Under the pieces are notes generated by a model that had not been told where the DNA came from, searched no databases, and saw only the letters and a program-made list of their open reading frames with translations. Both the position numbers and the translations under genes were made by a program. This document shows positions 1-9,899 of a stretch of DNA of 64,000 nucleotides, in pieces. Position 1 is the first letter of the stretch. Every line of letters starts with the position of its first letter. The stretch is from Micromonospora pisi (lineage in GTDB: Bacteria; Actinomycetota; Actinomycetes; Mycobacteriales; Micromonosporaceae), in contig NZ_RBKT01000001.1 of assembly GCF_003633685.1 (NCBI RefSeq), positions 7,130,001-7,194,000 on the forward strand, written 5' to 3'.

Positions 1-1
1 G

Positions 2-502
2 TCCGCCAATCCGGCCCGACTCAGAGAGATCACCGCGTTCGTTCACCTGATCATGGTGGCGGGCATCCTGTGCACGGCGGTGACCAGTCAACTCGTCATC
101 GATCGGCCGTTCGGCGACACCCCGACGTCCTGGACGGCGGTTATCGTCGGCGGCCCGGGCCTGTTCCTGATCGGCCGCGTCATGCTCGACTACGCCCTGT
201 TCGGGCGGGTCGACCCGGTCCGGCTGATCGGGCTGCTACTGCTGGCCGGTCTGGCACCGGCCACGCCCCTGCTGCCACCGATAATGGCTGCGCTTGTCGT
301 TATGGTCATCCTGATCGCTGTCGCGGCGGCGAACCTGGTGGGGACCGGATCCGTCCGCCGACCCCCGCACCATAGCCGGGATGGTCAGCCGATCAGAAGA
401 CCGAGCCGGTGGGCCATCGCCGCGGCCTCGGTGCGTCCGGAGGCGCCGAGCTTGGCCAGGATGTTGGAGACATGGGTGCTGGCGGTCTTCTGCGAGATGT
501 AG
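2..502 (+). CDS. LtrA-like (low temperature requirement A) membrane protein, 3' part only
   Basis: The reading frame is open from base 2, so the gene begins outside the window. The visible part has a conserved-looking stretch (around ILCTAVTSQLVIDRP) followed by three hydrophobic segments, as at the C-terminus of LtrA-family multi-pass membrane proteins, whose molecular function is not established. The last 40 or so residues run antisense over the end of the convergent LuxR gene and are Arg/Pro-rich, so the natural end may be read-through into a poorly conserved tail; the stop at 500-502 is the first in frame. The family call rests on pattern memory of the C-terminal half only. Confidence 0.55.
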   Translation, partial: SANPARLREITAFVHLIMVAGILCTAVTSQLVIDRPFGDTPTSWTAVIVGGPGLFLIGRVMLDYALFGRVDPVRLIGLLLLAGLAPATPLLPPIMAALVVMVILIAVAAANLVGTGSVRRPPHHSRDGQPIRRPSRWAIAAASVRPEAPSLARMLETWVLAVFCEM

Positions 503-3408
503 AGCTCCTCGGCGATCCGCCGGTTGCTGTATCCGGTCGCCACCAGCCGTAGCACCTCTGACTCGCGCGGGGTGAGCCCAAGGGAGGTCGATTCGCCGGT
601 GGGGGAGCCGGCGGGCGGGCTGTCGGTCAGCGTGAGGCCCGCTCGGTGCGCCAGCGCCTCGATATCGAGATTCAGCAGCCGAGCGCCGAGCCGACCGGCG
701 ATCCGGTGGGCCCGGGTGAGCTGGTCTGCCGCCTCGGTGCGGCGCTGGTGCACGCCGAGCAGAGCGCGGCCCTGGCCCAGGTGGGCGATTGCCAGCTCGT
801 ACGGTCGCTCCAGTGACTCGAAGGCGGCGACCACCTCCGCCCACAGGGCGGGGTCGTCGGCGCCTTCCGCCCGGCGCAGTTCCGCCAGGACCATGCGGTC
901 GAAGGCATGGTCGATGGGAAATACCGCGCGAAGGCGAGCGGCGGCCCCGTGGACAGCGGCAAGAACAGCCGCCCCCGCTTCGGCGGGTGCGGTCGTACCG
1001 CGAGCGTCCGCCTCGAACGCTGCGGCGGCCCGGAGCATCGGTAGGGCGTAACGCACCGGGCCAGCGGTGAGGCCCGCGGCGTCGGCCCGAAGAAACTCGG
1101 CCCGCGCGTCGGTGAGCCTGCCCTGCCGTGCGGCGATCTCCATCCCGTAGTGAGTCAGGGAGACGACCAACTGCGGCTGGAGATCTTCGGTGCCGAGCAA
1201 CCGCCGGCTCAGCGCAAGGTGGCTCGCCGCCGCCTCGACGTCGCCACGGACCAACAGGTTGTACGACTGGCGCATCGCGATGATGCCGCGAACCTTGTAC
1301 GACTGCGCGACCGCCGCCGCCTCGTCTAGGGCGGCATCGGACTCCGGCCAGCGTCCCAGCGAGAAGAGCGAGAGCGAACGGTTGCTCTGCACCCACGCCT
1401 CGGTCTCGGCCAGGCCGAGCGAGCGGCACACCTCAACACCGTGTTCGGCGGCGGCCACCGCCTCCTCCGAATGGCCCATCCCCTCCAGGGTCGACGGCAG
1501 GTTCTGGTTGGCGCGGCCGACGACGCTGACCGACCCCAACTCCTCGGCACGTCCGCGCGCCTCGTACAGCTCGGCGAGGCTTGTGCCGTCGACATCGGTT
1601 TCGGCCTTGAGCCAGCACCGGGTGATGCGGGCGTGCAGTTCGAGCTCTTCGGAGTCGACCTGGGTGGCGTAATCCACAGCACGCTCGGCGTCGAGCAGGC
1701 TCTCCGGCCCTGGCCGATGTTTCGCGCCCCAGTTCGCGACGTGTACGAGGACATCGGCGTGCACCACGGACGGTGGGTGTCCGTCTACCAGGTCGCGAGC
1801 TTTCCGTAGTTCCTGCCATCCATCCCCGCGATTCAGCTCCTGCACCAGCAGCGAGCGCTGCGTCCAGAACCAGGCCGCAGGCAGCGGGTCGCGCTTCGGG
1901 GGGATCAGCTCAAGCGCACTCCGGACCAGGTTGAGTGCTCGGTCGTGATCCCCGCTCTGCCGGGCGGCGACGGTCGCCGCCGCGAGCAGGTCGACGTAGC
2001 GCACTCCGACGCCGTCCGACGCAGAGACCCGGGTCGGGTACGCCTCCGGATGGCCCAACGGGCGCAGTTCACCGCGCACCTGATCCGACACCCGGTCCCA
2101 CAGCTCCATCGCGCGTTCCAGCAACCGCAACTGCTCGGCGTACGCGTAGCGGTTCCTTGCCTCGACGGAGGCGGACACACTCATCTGTAGGGCTTTCACG
2201 TCGTCGTGCGCGTCGTACCAGTGCCGGGCGAGTCGAGTCATCAGCTCCTCGACCCGGACAAGAGAGGCGTCGGCCTCCAAAGCCTCGGCGTACCGCCGAT
2301 TGATCAGAGCGCGCTCGCCCGGCAGGAGACTGTCGCTCACCGCCTCGCGGACCAGTGCATGTCGGAAGCCGTACCCGGACCCGTCCCGGGCGGGTACGAG
2401 GATCTGGGCAAGTACAGCATTGCGCAGTGCCTCGATCAGCTCGTCCTCTGGTAAGCCCGTGACGGCCTTCAGCAGCGGGTAGCCGACCGCGGTACCGCTT
2501 TCGGCCGCGATCCGCACGATTCGCTGGCTGCCTTCCGGCAGCGCCTCCAGCCGCACCAGCAGCAGGTCGCGAAGGTCGTCCAGTCCAACTCGCGCGCGCT
2601 CGACATACGAGCGGGCGAGTTCCTCGACGAAGAAGGCGTTACCGTCGGACCGGTCGAAGATCTCGTTGAGCAGGGCGGGGTCCGGTGAGGCGCCGAGGAT
2701 GCCGCTGAGCTGCTTCAGTACCTCGACCCGAGTGAACCGGGGTATCTCGATCCGCCGCACTGTACGCAGTCGGTCCACCTCCGCGAGCAGCCGGCGCAGC
2801 GGGTGGCGGCGGTGGATGTCATCGGAACGGTAGGTCGCGATGATCAGAAGCCGGCCATTCCGTTTGGTGCGCAACAGATAGCCGAGTAGGTGACGGGTCG
2901 ACGCGTCGGCCCAGTGCAGATCCTCGACGACGAGCACGACCAGCCGATTCGACGCGAGTCGTTCCAGGATCCGGGCGGTCAGCTCGAACAGGCGCGCGTT
3001 GTCGTCGTCGCCCTGCCCGAAGGGCCCCGAGGAGCCCAGTTCCGGCATGAGTCGCGCGAGTAGTTCCTTCTGGCCTGCGCTCGCCGCACTCACCTCGTCG
3101 GGCAACTGCTGCCACAGCGACCGCAGCGCGGCGGAGAACGGTGCGAAGGGCAGTCCTTCGCCGCCGACCTCGACACAGCCGCCGATCGCCGTGACCGCCA
3201 CTCCGGCCTTGAGGGTATGGAGCAACTCCTCGACCAGCCGGGTTTTGCCGACGCCCGCCTCGCCCCGCAGGAGTAACGCCTGGGGCGTCCCGGCCTCGGC
3301 CGCCTGCACCGAGCGGATGAGTTCGGCGAGTTCGGGGCCCCGCCCCACGAAGACGGGGCTTACCGCTGTGTTTTCCACCGGTCCAAGCATGGCACAGTCT
3401 GCGGACAC
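385..3408 (-). CDS. LAL-type LuxR-family transcriptional regulator with N-terminal AAA ATPase
   Basis: This 1007-residue protein has the layout of large ATP-binding LuxR (LAL/MalT-like) regulators: an AAA domain at the N-terminus with Walker A GEAGVGKT at residues 49-56 and Walker B ending VVEDLHWAD near 160-168, a long helical TPR-like middle, and a LuxR helix-turn-helix in the last 65 residues (TPRESEVLRL, then the recognition helix SQKTASTHVSNILAKL). Such proteins are cytoplasmic activators that bind ATP and an inducer before binding DNA. It is divergent from the ATP-grasp/MFS pair starting 205 bases away and is a candidate regulator for it. The inducer cannot be read from sequence. Confidence 0.93.
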   Translation of the reverse strand: MSADCAMLGPVENTAVSPVFVGRGPELAELIRSVQAAEAGTPQALLLRGEAGVGKTRLVEELLHTLKAGVAVTAIGGCVEVGGEGLPFAPFSAALRSLWQQLPDEVSAASAGQKELLARLMPELGSSGPFGQGDDDNARLFELTARILERLASNRLVVLVVEDLHWADASTRHLLGYLLRTKRNGRLLIIATYRSDDIHRRHPLRRLLAEVDRLRTVRRIEIPRFTRVEVLKQLSGILGASPDPALLNEIFDRSDGNAFFVEELARSYVERARVGLDDLRDLLLVRLEALPEGSQRIVRIAAESGTAVGYPLLKAVTGLPEDELIEALRNAVLAQILVPARDGSGYGFRHALVREAVSDSLLPGERALINRRYAEALEADASLVRVEELMTRLARHWYDAHDDVKALQMSVSASVEARNRYAYAEQLRLLERAMELWDRVSDQVRGELRPLGHPEAYPTRVSASDGVGVRYVDLLAAATVAARQSGDHDRALNLVRSALELIPPKRDPLPAAWFWTQRSLLVQELNRGDGWQELRKARDLVDGHPPSVVHADVLVHVANWGAKHRPGPESLLDAERAVDYATQVDSEELELHARITRCWLKAETDVDGTSLAELYEARGRAEELGSVSVVGRANQNLPSTLEGMGHSEEAVAAAEHGVEVCRSLGLAETEAWVQSNRSLSLFSLGRWPESDAALDEAAAVAQSYKVRGIIAMRQSYNLLVRGDVEAAASHLALSRRLLGTEDLQPQLVVSLTHYGMEIAARQGRLTDARAEFLRADAAGLTAGPVRYALPMLRAAAAFEADARGTTAPAEAGAAVLAAVHGAAARLRAVFPIDHAFDRMVLAELRRAEGADDPALWAEVVAAFESLERPYELAIAHLGQGRALLGVHQRRTEAADQLTRAHRIAGRLGARLLNLDIEALAHRAGLTLTDSPPAGSPTGESTSLGLTPRESEVLRLVATGYSNRRIAEELYISQKTASTHVSNILAKLGASGRTEAAAMAHRLGLLIG

Positions 3409-3613
3409 CCGTGTGACTGAGAGTAATTGCCGGATTCGTGGTGCGTTGCTCGCGCGGTGCGTCTACGGATTTGTTCCGAGGTGCCTGAGCCGACGACGAC
3501 CGATTCCGGTGTTCGAGGACGGAATATGCGGCATCTTCCCGAGGCGGGGCGAGAACATCCCGGTGAACCTGGATAGCGCCGATCGCACCAACTGACGCAG
3601 ACGAGGTTCGCCA

Positions 3614-4831
3614 GTGACTATCGCCGTACTCGAAACGATCAACTTCGGCCTGGGGTATCTGGTCGACGCGGCCCGTGAGCGCGGGCATGAAGTGATTCTG
3701 CTCACCGGTGAGCGTTCCCGATACACCCACGAGCTGTCTAAGGCGCCGGGCGATTCGATCAGGGTCGTTGATGTCGACACCGGCAACGTCGACGAAGTGA
3801 TCAGCATCCTGCGCGCGGTGCCCGATCTCGCCGGTCTGGTCCGGATGGCGGACCCGTGGAGCCTGCAGGCACTCGCCGTCGCGGATCGGCTGGGCCTGCC
3901 ACACGAGAACACGGAGGCGGTATCGCTGCTGCGGGACAAAGGGCGCCTGCGTCGACACCTCTACGACAATGGTTTCTCGCGTTCGCCGAGCGTCGTCTTC
4001 GATCCGCTGACCGCGAACCCGGCAGAACTGATCCGTCTGCTGCCGTTCCCGTGTGTCGTGAAAGATGTCGCGGGCAGCTTGAGCCAGAACGTCTGGCTGG
4101 TCCGCAAGCCGGAGGAGCTGGCGAGCGTACTGGTCGCCGCCCGGCACGCGGAGGACCTACGTGGCGGCGCGCTGACCGCCGAGCCCTACTTTCTCGGACC
4201 CATGTACAGCGCTGAGACGGTGAGCTGGGCCGGCGAGACAAAAATCATCGGCGTCACGAGCCGTGCGCTGTCACCGGAGCCGCACTTCCGGGAGGAGATG
4301 GGGAGCTTCCCGGTGAACCTGCCCGAGACGATGCGGAGCGAACTGGCGAAGTGGCTTTCCGCGATCCTCTGCTCCGTCGGCTACCACGAGGGCGTTACCC
4401 ACACCGAGTTCATCATCACCACCGGCGGTTTCGAGATCGTGGAGATCAATACGAGAATGGGTGGCGCGCTGATCGGTGAGTCCATCAACCGGTCACTCGG
4501 CATCAACTTCCACAGTGCCTTCATCGACCTCGCCCTGGGGCGACGCCCGCTGGTAATGGACCTCGATCCCGAGATCCGGCAGGGCACGACACAGATCGCC
4601 GTGTACGCCCCCGGCGTCGGGACCTTCGACGGGATCAGCGGGGCGGAACAGCTCCGCGACCACCCCGGAACGCCGACGCTCTATCCCATCCAGAGCCCGG
4701 GTGATGCGATTCCCGCCACTACCGATCAGCGCGGGGTGCTGGCCATGCTGCTCGCCGACGGCGAGACGGCCGAACTGTCGCTCCATAACGCCCTGTCGGC
4801 GGCGGGGAAACTCACCGTACGCATGCGTTGA
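3614..4831 (+). CDS. ATP-grasp domain carboxylate-amine ligase
   Basis: A 405-residue ATP-grasp protein. An N-terminal Rossmann-like pre-ATP-grasp part (residues 1-110) is followed by the ATP-grasp fold with a nucleotide-binding lysine in FPCVVKD (K150) and the metal-binding acidic residues in HTEF (E265) and EIVEINTRMGG (E277, N279). The family couples ATP hydrolysis to joining a carboxylate with an amine, as in L-amino acid ligases of dipeptide antibiotic pathways. GTG start at 3614 is supported by GAGG seven bases upstream. The next gene is an MFS exporter, which fits synthesis and export of a small peptide-like product; the substrates are not known. Confidence 0.85.
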   Translation: MTIAVLETINFGLGYLVDAARERGHEVILLTGERSRYTHELSKAPGDSIRVVDVDTGNVDEVISILRAVPDLAGLVRMADPWSLQALAVADRLGLPHENTEAVSLLRDKGRLRRHLYDNGFSRSPSVVFDPLTANPAELIRLLPFPCVVKDVAGSLSQNVWLVRKPEELASVLVAARHAEDLRGGALTAEPYFLGPMYSAETVSWAGETKIIGVTSRALSPEPHFREEMGSFPVNLPETMRSELAKWLSAILCSVGYHEGVTHTEFIITTGGFEIVEINTRMGGALIGESINRSLGINFHSAFIDLALGRRPLVMDLDPEIRQGTTQIAVYAPGVGTFDGISGAEQLRDHPGTPTLYPIQSPGDAIPATTDQRGVLAMLLADGETAELSLHNALSAAGKLTVRMR

Positions 4832-4874
4832 CTGTGGATCACCGACCCGGATCGATGGAGAAGAGCAGCGGAGA

Positions 4875-6182
4875 ATGAACAAGAGCACTCGAAGCCTCGC
4901 CCGAAGCCTGAACGGATTTCCCGACGGGTTCTGGTGGCTGTGGACCAGCACGCTGGTGAATCGGCTCGGCACGTTCGTCTTTCCGTTTCTGGCCATCTAC
5001 CTCACATCGGTGCTCGGTTACTCGGCGGCCCACGCGGGCCTCATATTGGCGATCTACGGGGTTGGCGCATCCGTCGGTGCGCTGCTCGGCGGTGAGCTGA
5101 GTGACCGGATCGGGCGCCGCGCGACGATGGGCGGTGCCCAGCTCGTCACTGCCGTGGTCACCGCGGCGATGGGGTTCGTCACCGGGTCCACCGCCATCGC
5201 CGTGCTGGCGTTCAGCGTGGGCGCCGCCGCCAGCGCCTCACGCCCAGCGATCTCGGCGATGATCGTGGATCTCGTCCCGCCGGAGGACCGGCAGCGGGCG
5301 TTCTCCGTCAACTACTGGGCCAGCAACATTGGCTTCGGCTTCTCGGCGGCGGTGGCCGGCGTCCTCGCGCACCAAGGGTATCTCTGGCTTTTCATCGGCG
5401 ATGCTGTCACGACGTTGCTCTGCGCGGTGGTGATGTGGGTGAAGCTGCCGGAGACCCGGCCAGCGGGACCCGAGGTGCCGTCGCCGGTCCCCGCGGCCCG
5501 GGTCGGTCTCGGGCACATCCTCGGGGACTCCCGGTTCCTGGTGCTCTGCCTGCTCGGATTCGCCATGTGGATGATGTTCTACCAGGGGTCCAGCAGCCTC
5601 TCGGTGGCCATGGCCGGAAGCGGGATCGGCACCCAGGCGTACGGGCTGATCATCGCGCTGAACGGCATCCTGATCGTCGTGCTGCAGATCCCGGTCACCT
5701 CCATGCTCAAGGGGCGCGACCGCAGGATGGTGCTCGCGCTCAGCGCGCTGCTCACAGGTGTGGGGTTCGGTGTGAACGGCTTCGCTGGCACATCGGTAAT
5801 CCTCTACTCGCTCTCGGTTATGGTGTGGACGCTGGGTGAAATCGCCTACGCGCCTGCCTCGGCGGCCGCGGTGGCCGAGTTGTCCGACGAGCGAGCCCAC
5901 GGCCGTTACCAGGGCCTGTTCGGCTTCAGCACCTCGGTCGCGTCGATCCTCGCTCCGCTTGTCGGTGGTCTGGCGCTGGATCTCTGGGGAGGACCCGCCC
6001 TGTGGCTTCTCTGCGTCGCGGTCGGCGTGGCCACGGCGGCCGGATTCTGGGCGCTGCTCACCGTCACGCGCCGAGCCTCAGGCCGGTCCGACGTGGTCCC
6101 GGAGAGCGAGCCACCGCTCCTCGAACAGGAACAGGAACGGGAACTGGTCCCGAGCAGTCCCACTCGTTCTCCGGTCGCATGA
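4875..6182 (+). CDS. MFS transporter, drug/metabolite exporter type
   Basis: A 435-residue protein with about twelve hydrophobic segments and the MFS cytoplasmic loop motif between TM2 and TM3 (GGELSDRIGRRATMGG). The second half repeats the pattern. An upstream in-frame start exists at 4701, but that part overlaps the ligase gene out of frame; ATG 4875 (MNKSTRS) has a purine-rich AGCGGAGA just before it and is preferred. It lies 43 bases after the ATP-grasp gene, so the two are probably co-transcribed, and it may export the ligase product. The C-terminal tail is Glu-rich and cytoplasmic. Confidence 0.88.
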   Translation: MNKSTRSLARSLNGFPDGFWWLWTSTLVNRLGTFVFPFLAIYLTSVLGYSAAHAGLILAIYGVGASVGALLGGELSDRIGRRATMGGAQLVTAVVTAAMGFVTGSTAIAVLAFSVGAAASASRPAISAMIVDLVPPEDRQRAFSVNYWASNIGFGFSAAVAGVLAHQGYLWLFIGDAVTTLLCAVVMWVKLPETRPAGPEVPSPVPAARVGLGHILGDSRFLVLCLLGFAMWMMFYQGSSSLSVAMAGSGIGTQAYGLIIALNGILIVVLQIPVTSMLKGRDRRMVLALSALLTGVGFGVNGFAGTSVILYSLSVMVWTLGEIAYAPASAAAVAELSDERAHGRYQGLFGFSTSVASILAPLVGGLALDLWGGPALWLLCVAVGVATAAGFWALLTVTRRASGRSDVVPESEPPLLEQEQERELVPSSPTRSPVA

Positions 6183-6399
6183 CGCAACGACCCCGCTACC
6201 CCCGACGCCTGGCCCACCTCAGCGGCCAGTTGTGACAAGCGTCGTACCGGCAGCACCGGTTTACGGACGCGGTCCGCCCAGAGGTCGGAATGGCGTCCGG
6301 GCGGATCGGTTGGACGGAGTTTGCGTTACGGCAGGAGGTAGTCCTCGTTGAGCGCCGCGACGATCACCAACGCCCTGATCGTTTGCCCGATGCACTCGG
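6183..6399. other. intergenic, no gene seen
   Basis: Between the MFS stop and the permease remnant I see no open frame with coding character and no clear terminator hairpin. Confidence 0.5.
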
Positions 6400-6603
6400 T
6401 CATCGGGTATCAGTGGTCCCTGGTGGGCGTACCAGGACGATCACCAGGGCCACGGCGAGGGGGTAGCTGGGTGCGTACAGCCCGCCCAATGCCTGCGCGA
6501 CGCCGACCAGCAGGCCGGCGAGGGTGGCTGCGATGATGCTGCCGAGCACGCCGAACGTCACCACGACGAAGGCCATCAGCACGTAGCTCACCCCGGCGGT
6601 GGG
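6400..6603 (-). pseudogene. remnant of a branched-chain amino acid ABC permease (LivH-like), C-terminal end
   Basis: The reverse frame here reads PTAGVSYVLMAFVVVTFG, then GSIIAATLAGLLVGVAQALG, then VALVIVLVRPPG. This matches the last two membrane helices and the characteristic LVRPxG ending of LivH/LivM permeases of branched-chain amino acid or urea importers. Upstream sequence in the same frame has no permease features, and there is no matching ATPase or binding protein nearby, so only the tail has survived. It is inferred to be non-functional. Confidence 0.65.
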
Positions 6604-6793
6604 GGAGGCGGAGTACGAGTTCATCCGCGGCAGCCCGGCGCACCCGGTGGCGAGACCGGCGACCACCAGCAGCGCCTCCCGCCGGAACGGCCGGGAGTGT
6701 CGCCTCAGGTTGTCAGACTTGTTGAGCAATCCGTCAAGACCGATGTCGCTTGTGGATGTCAGTGGGCAAGGCGAATGCTGGTTACGGTAAGCG

Positions 6794-6823
6794 GCGGGGC
6801 ACGGTTCCATGACCGTGCCCCGC
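6794..6823. terminator. 12-bp perfect inverted repeat, terminator of the FAD oxidoreductase gene
   Basis: The arms GCGGGGCACGGT and ACCGTGCCCCGC are separated by six bases. There is no T-run, which is common for actinobacterial terminators. It lies 33 bases beyond the TAG at 6856-6858, the stop reached after correcting the frameshift, and upstream of the uncorrected stop at 6759. This supports 6856 as the natural gene end. Confidence 0.75.
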
Positions 6824-6855
6824 GCGTGCGACCGTCGTCAGCGGAGGGTGGTCCG

Positions 6856-8255
6856 CTATCGGCGGGTGGGAATTTCGTGGTTGGCCTGGAAGAGGGCACC
6901 TGGGTCGACCGCGTTGCGGAATGGATCAGTCTCTCCCAGGCCGAGGCGTCGTAGCCGGTCGACGGGTCCACGGGCTCCTCCTGGAAGTTCAGGTACTCCC
7001 GTCCGCGTGAGTAGGGCGCCATCGCGTCGACCACCCGTTCGCAGTCGGCGATGGTCTGCTTGGCCAGCTCGCCGATCATCATGCCGCCGGCGATCAGTTG
7101 GAACCGGCCGTCGAGCATCGCCGTCGCGCCCGCGCCGGGCTGTGGGCGCCCGAGCGCCCCACCGAGCTGGCGCAACTCCGCCATCAGGAACAGCGAGTTG
7201 CCGGAGTCGGCGCCAGCGACCTCGACCAGGCGGTCCACCGCGGCCGGCGGCAGCTCGTCGAGCAGGGACGACCGCCCGCCACCCGGCACGGGTTGCTCCG
7301 GGTCCATGTGCATCCGTATCAGTGACGCGGCCGGCACCCGGGCGAAGGTGTCCATCTCCGGTCCGAGGTTCCGCAGCGGCGCCAGGAGCCGCTCCGCCTC
7401 GGCGTCGTCGCCCAGTACTGCGCCGTCGATGACGACCAGTTGGCGGCCCCGGAACGGTTCCGGGATCTCGGGAATCGGCGGGAAGTGTAGGTGCCGGTAC
7501 GAGGTGGTGACCGCGTCGGGCGCGTCGGCGGCCCACTGTGCCCAGCGGCTGAGCACCTGGTGCGCGTCGCGCAGGTCCCACACCAGCATGCCGGCGTACG
7601 CGGTCTCGATCGGGTAGAGCGTGAACTCGATCGCCGTCACCACACCGAAGTTGGCGCCCCCGCCCCCGCGTACCGCCCAGAACAGGTCCGGGTGGTGCTC
7701 GGCGTCGACCCGGACGAGCGAGCCGTCCGCGGTGACCAGTTCGACGGCGGTCAGGCTGTTGGTCGCCAGGCCCAGCGACCGGGCGTACCAGCTCACGCCT
7801 CCGCCGAGCAAGTAGCCGACCACGCCGGCGTCCGGCGATGATCCGTGTAGAGCGGCCAGGCCATGCGCCCCGGCCGCTTCGACCACGGAAGACCACACGA
7901 CTCCGGCCTCGACCCGTGCCTGGCGCGCGTCGGCGTCGATCGTGATCCCGGTCATTCCAGACATGCGCATCAGTACGCTGTCGCTCAGGTCGCCGAGCGG
8001 GTGGGCGTTGTGCCCGGTGCCCAGTGGCGCGACCCGCAGCCCGGCCGCTGCGGCGGCCCGTACGACGGCCGTGACCTCCTCCGCGTTGAGCGGGAAGGCC
8101 ACCGCAGCGGGACGCAGGTCGACCGCGAGCGCCCAGGTCGTCCGGGCGCGGTCGTAATCTTCGTCACCTCGCAGGTGGACGCCCCCGCTCGCCAGCCCGC
8201 GCAGCGACGACAGGTCGCGTTCCGCTTTCGCTGACCGGGTGTTCTCGGTAGTCAC
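6856..8255 (-). CDS. FAD-binding (BBE-like) oxidoreductase, frameshifted near its C-terminus
   Basis: A berberine-bridge-enzyme-like flavoprotein. The FAD_binding_4 domain is in the first 200 residues (GTGHNAHPLGDL; GVVGYLLGGGVSWYARSLGL; PDLFWAVRGGGGANFGVVTA). The expected C-terminal signature YLNFQEEPVDPSTGYDASAW is followed in the same frame by unrelated residues, while the family ending NAVDPGALFQANHEIP appears in the next frame, so one base is missing near 6925-6935. The span is 1400 bases, one short of 467 codons. GTG 8255 is chosen over ATG 8276 because GGGGGGAAA precedes it. It is divergent from the XRE regulator. It could be an authentic frameshift or a sequencing error. Confidence 0.8.
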
Positions 8256-8504
8256 TTGAAGTTTCCCCCCGAACATGAGTTACTCATCAGTAATTTGCCA
8301 GACGTGATACCGAATGGTGTTTTCGTTCGTGGCGCGTCAACTGTTGTCGACCGCGACGGCGGCTACCAGGGGAGAACCTTGCCCTGGATAATGCTCCTCC
8401 CGTCCTTGCACGCCGTGGCCGGAACGCCGCGAACGCCGCCGGCTTTCGCGCGGGCGGCTCCGTGTCCGACGGCGGATCGGGCATCCGTGCGGGAACAATG
8501 GGGT

Positions 8505-9469
8505 GTGAGTTCTGACGAACTGGCTCATTTCCTCCGTTCCAGGCGTGCGGCACTCCAGCCTGAGGAACTCGGGTTGGACGCTCGTTCACGCCGGCGTACC
8601 CAGGGGCTTCGGCGCGAGGACGTTGCCGGGCTGGCCGCCATGTCGACGGACTACTACCGAAGGCTGGAGCAGGCTCGCACCCGGCCGCCGTCGCCGCAGA
8701 TCCTGGGCGCCCTGGCGCGAGCCCTGCGGCTGACCGGTGACGAACGTGACTACCTGTACCGGATCGCCGGCCAGGAACCACTGCCGAGGCTCGCGCCGAG
8801 CCGCGAAGTCGCTCCCGCGATGAGGCAGCTCATCGACGGACTCGGGGATGTGCCCGCCCAGGTCACGACGCTTCTGGGAGAGACGGTCGTCCAGAACCCG
8901 ATGGCCGTCGCGCTGCTTGGCGACCATTCGATCTACACCGGTGACGCTCGCAACAGCGCCTACCGCTGGTTCACCGACCCGGCCTCCCGGTCGGTTCACC
9001 CGCGCGAGGAGCACGAGGAGGAGGGCCGCGCCCGGTGGCCGAGCTGCGGGCCAGGTCGGTGCGCGTCAACGACCCGGAGGCCGACCGGCTCATCCGTACG
9101 CTGCGCGCCCGCAGCGCCGAGTTCGAGCGGATGTGGCAGGAGCAGCGGGTGGCGATCTGCCGATCCGGCACCAAGACCCTGGTGCACCCGGAGAGCGGCA
9201 TGATCGACCTGCAGTGCCAGATCCTCCGGGCCGAGGACCTCGATCAACTGGTCGTCATCTTCACCCCCGCCGCCGGCAGCCGCGCGGCCGAACAGTTGCG
9301 CCGTCTCTCAGCCGTCCGCGTCGACCCGAGGCAGGACGGTACCGGAACCGCACGGCGAGGACAGCTCGCACGCCCGCCCCGGTGTGACGGCACCGTGACC
9401 GCCGTTCCCGATCCCGCTAGTCCGGACGGACATGCCACGATCGGTGGCTCGATCGAGGCGGTCCAATGA
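8505..9469 (+). CDS. XRE-family regulator with MmyB-like ligand-binding domain, frameshifted
   Basis: The N-terminal helix-turn-helix (SSDELAHFLRSRRAAL; GLRREDVAGLAAMSTDYYRRLEQ) and C-terminal MmyB-like domain (VVQNPMAVALLGD; NSAYRWFTDP) match a widespread actinobacterial regulator family. After RARW at about 9033 the family sequence continues in another frame (VAELRARSVRVNDPEADRL ... LVHPESGMIDLQCQ). Adding one G to the run CCCGGTGG at 9031-9038 restores a 322-codon frame. GTG 8505 is used as start; GTG 8487 is also in frame. These regulators often control an adjacent oxidoreductase, here the divergent FAD enzyme. Whether it is active depends on the frameshift being real. Confidence 0.78.
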
Positions 9470-9478
9470 GTTACCGGG

Positions 9479-9899
9479 ATGCCGCTGACCCACCCGGGGA
9501 TCTACGTATCGCGCCGCTATCCGGAACAGACCGCCGACCTCGGCGAGGTCCGTATGAACCGCGCCGTGGTCGGTGATCCCGAGCTCTCCCGGCACAATGT
9601 GTCTCTCCATCTCGCCCAGACGGAGTTCTGGTGGGGCTACGAGGCGGCCATGCGGCTTCTCCCCGGCTGCTGTCAGGTGTACGCGGTGGACTTGCGGGGT
9701 AGGGGTCGGTCCACCTGGACGCCGGGTCGCTACAGCCTGGATATCTTCGGTCGGACCTGGTCCGCCTTTCGACCGGGTCGTCAAGCGGCCGGTCGTGGTC
9801 TACGGGCTGTCGTCCGGCGGCGTGGTCACGGCCTGGCTGTCCGCCTTTGCGGTGCCTGGCCAGGTCCGTGCTGCGGCGGGAGCCGGTCTCAGGCACTAG
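9479..9899 (+). pseudogene. alpha/beta hydrolase, frameshifted and truncated
   Basis: The N-terminus is recognisable (HPGIYVSRRYPEQTADLGEV), then AQTEFWWGYEAAMRLL and VYAVDLRGRGRSTWTPGRY. The nucleophile elbow VVVYGLSSGGVVTAWLSA appears in a different frame from about 9770. Two missing bases near 9750-9770 would reconnect them. The frame ends at 9899, about half the usual 280-300 residues, and no matching sequence follows before the SDR gene. I call it a pseudogene. It follows the MmyB-type regulator by ten bases. Confidence 0.8.

Noticed and set aside
6759-6855. C-terminal extension of the FAD oxidoreductase to a stop at 6759
   Set aside because: It crosses a perfect terminator hairpin and lacks the family ending, which is present in the other frame and stops at 6856.
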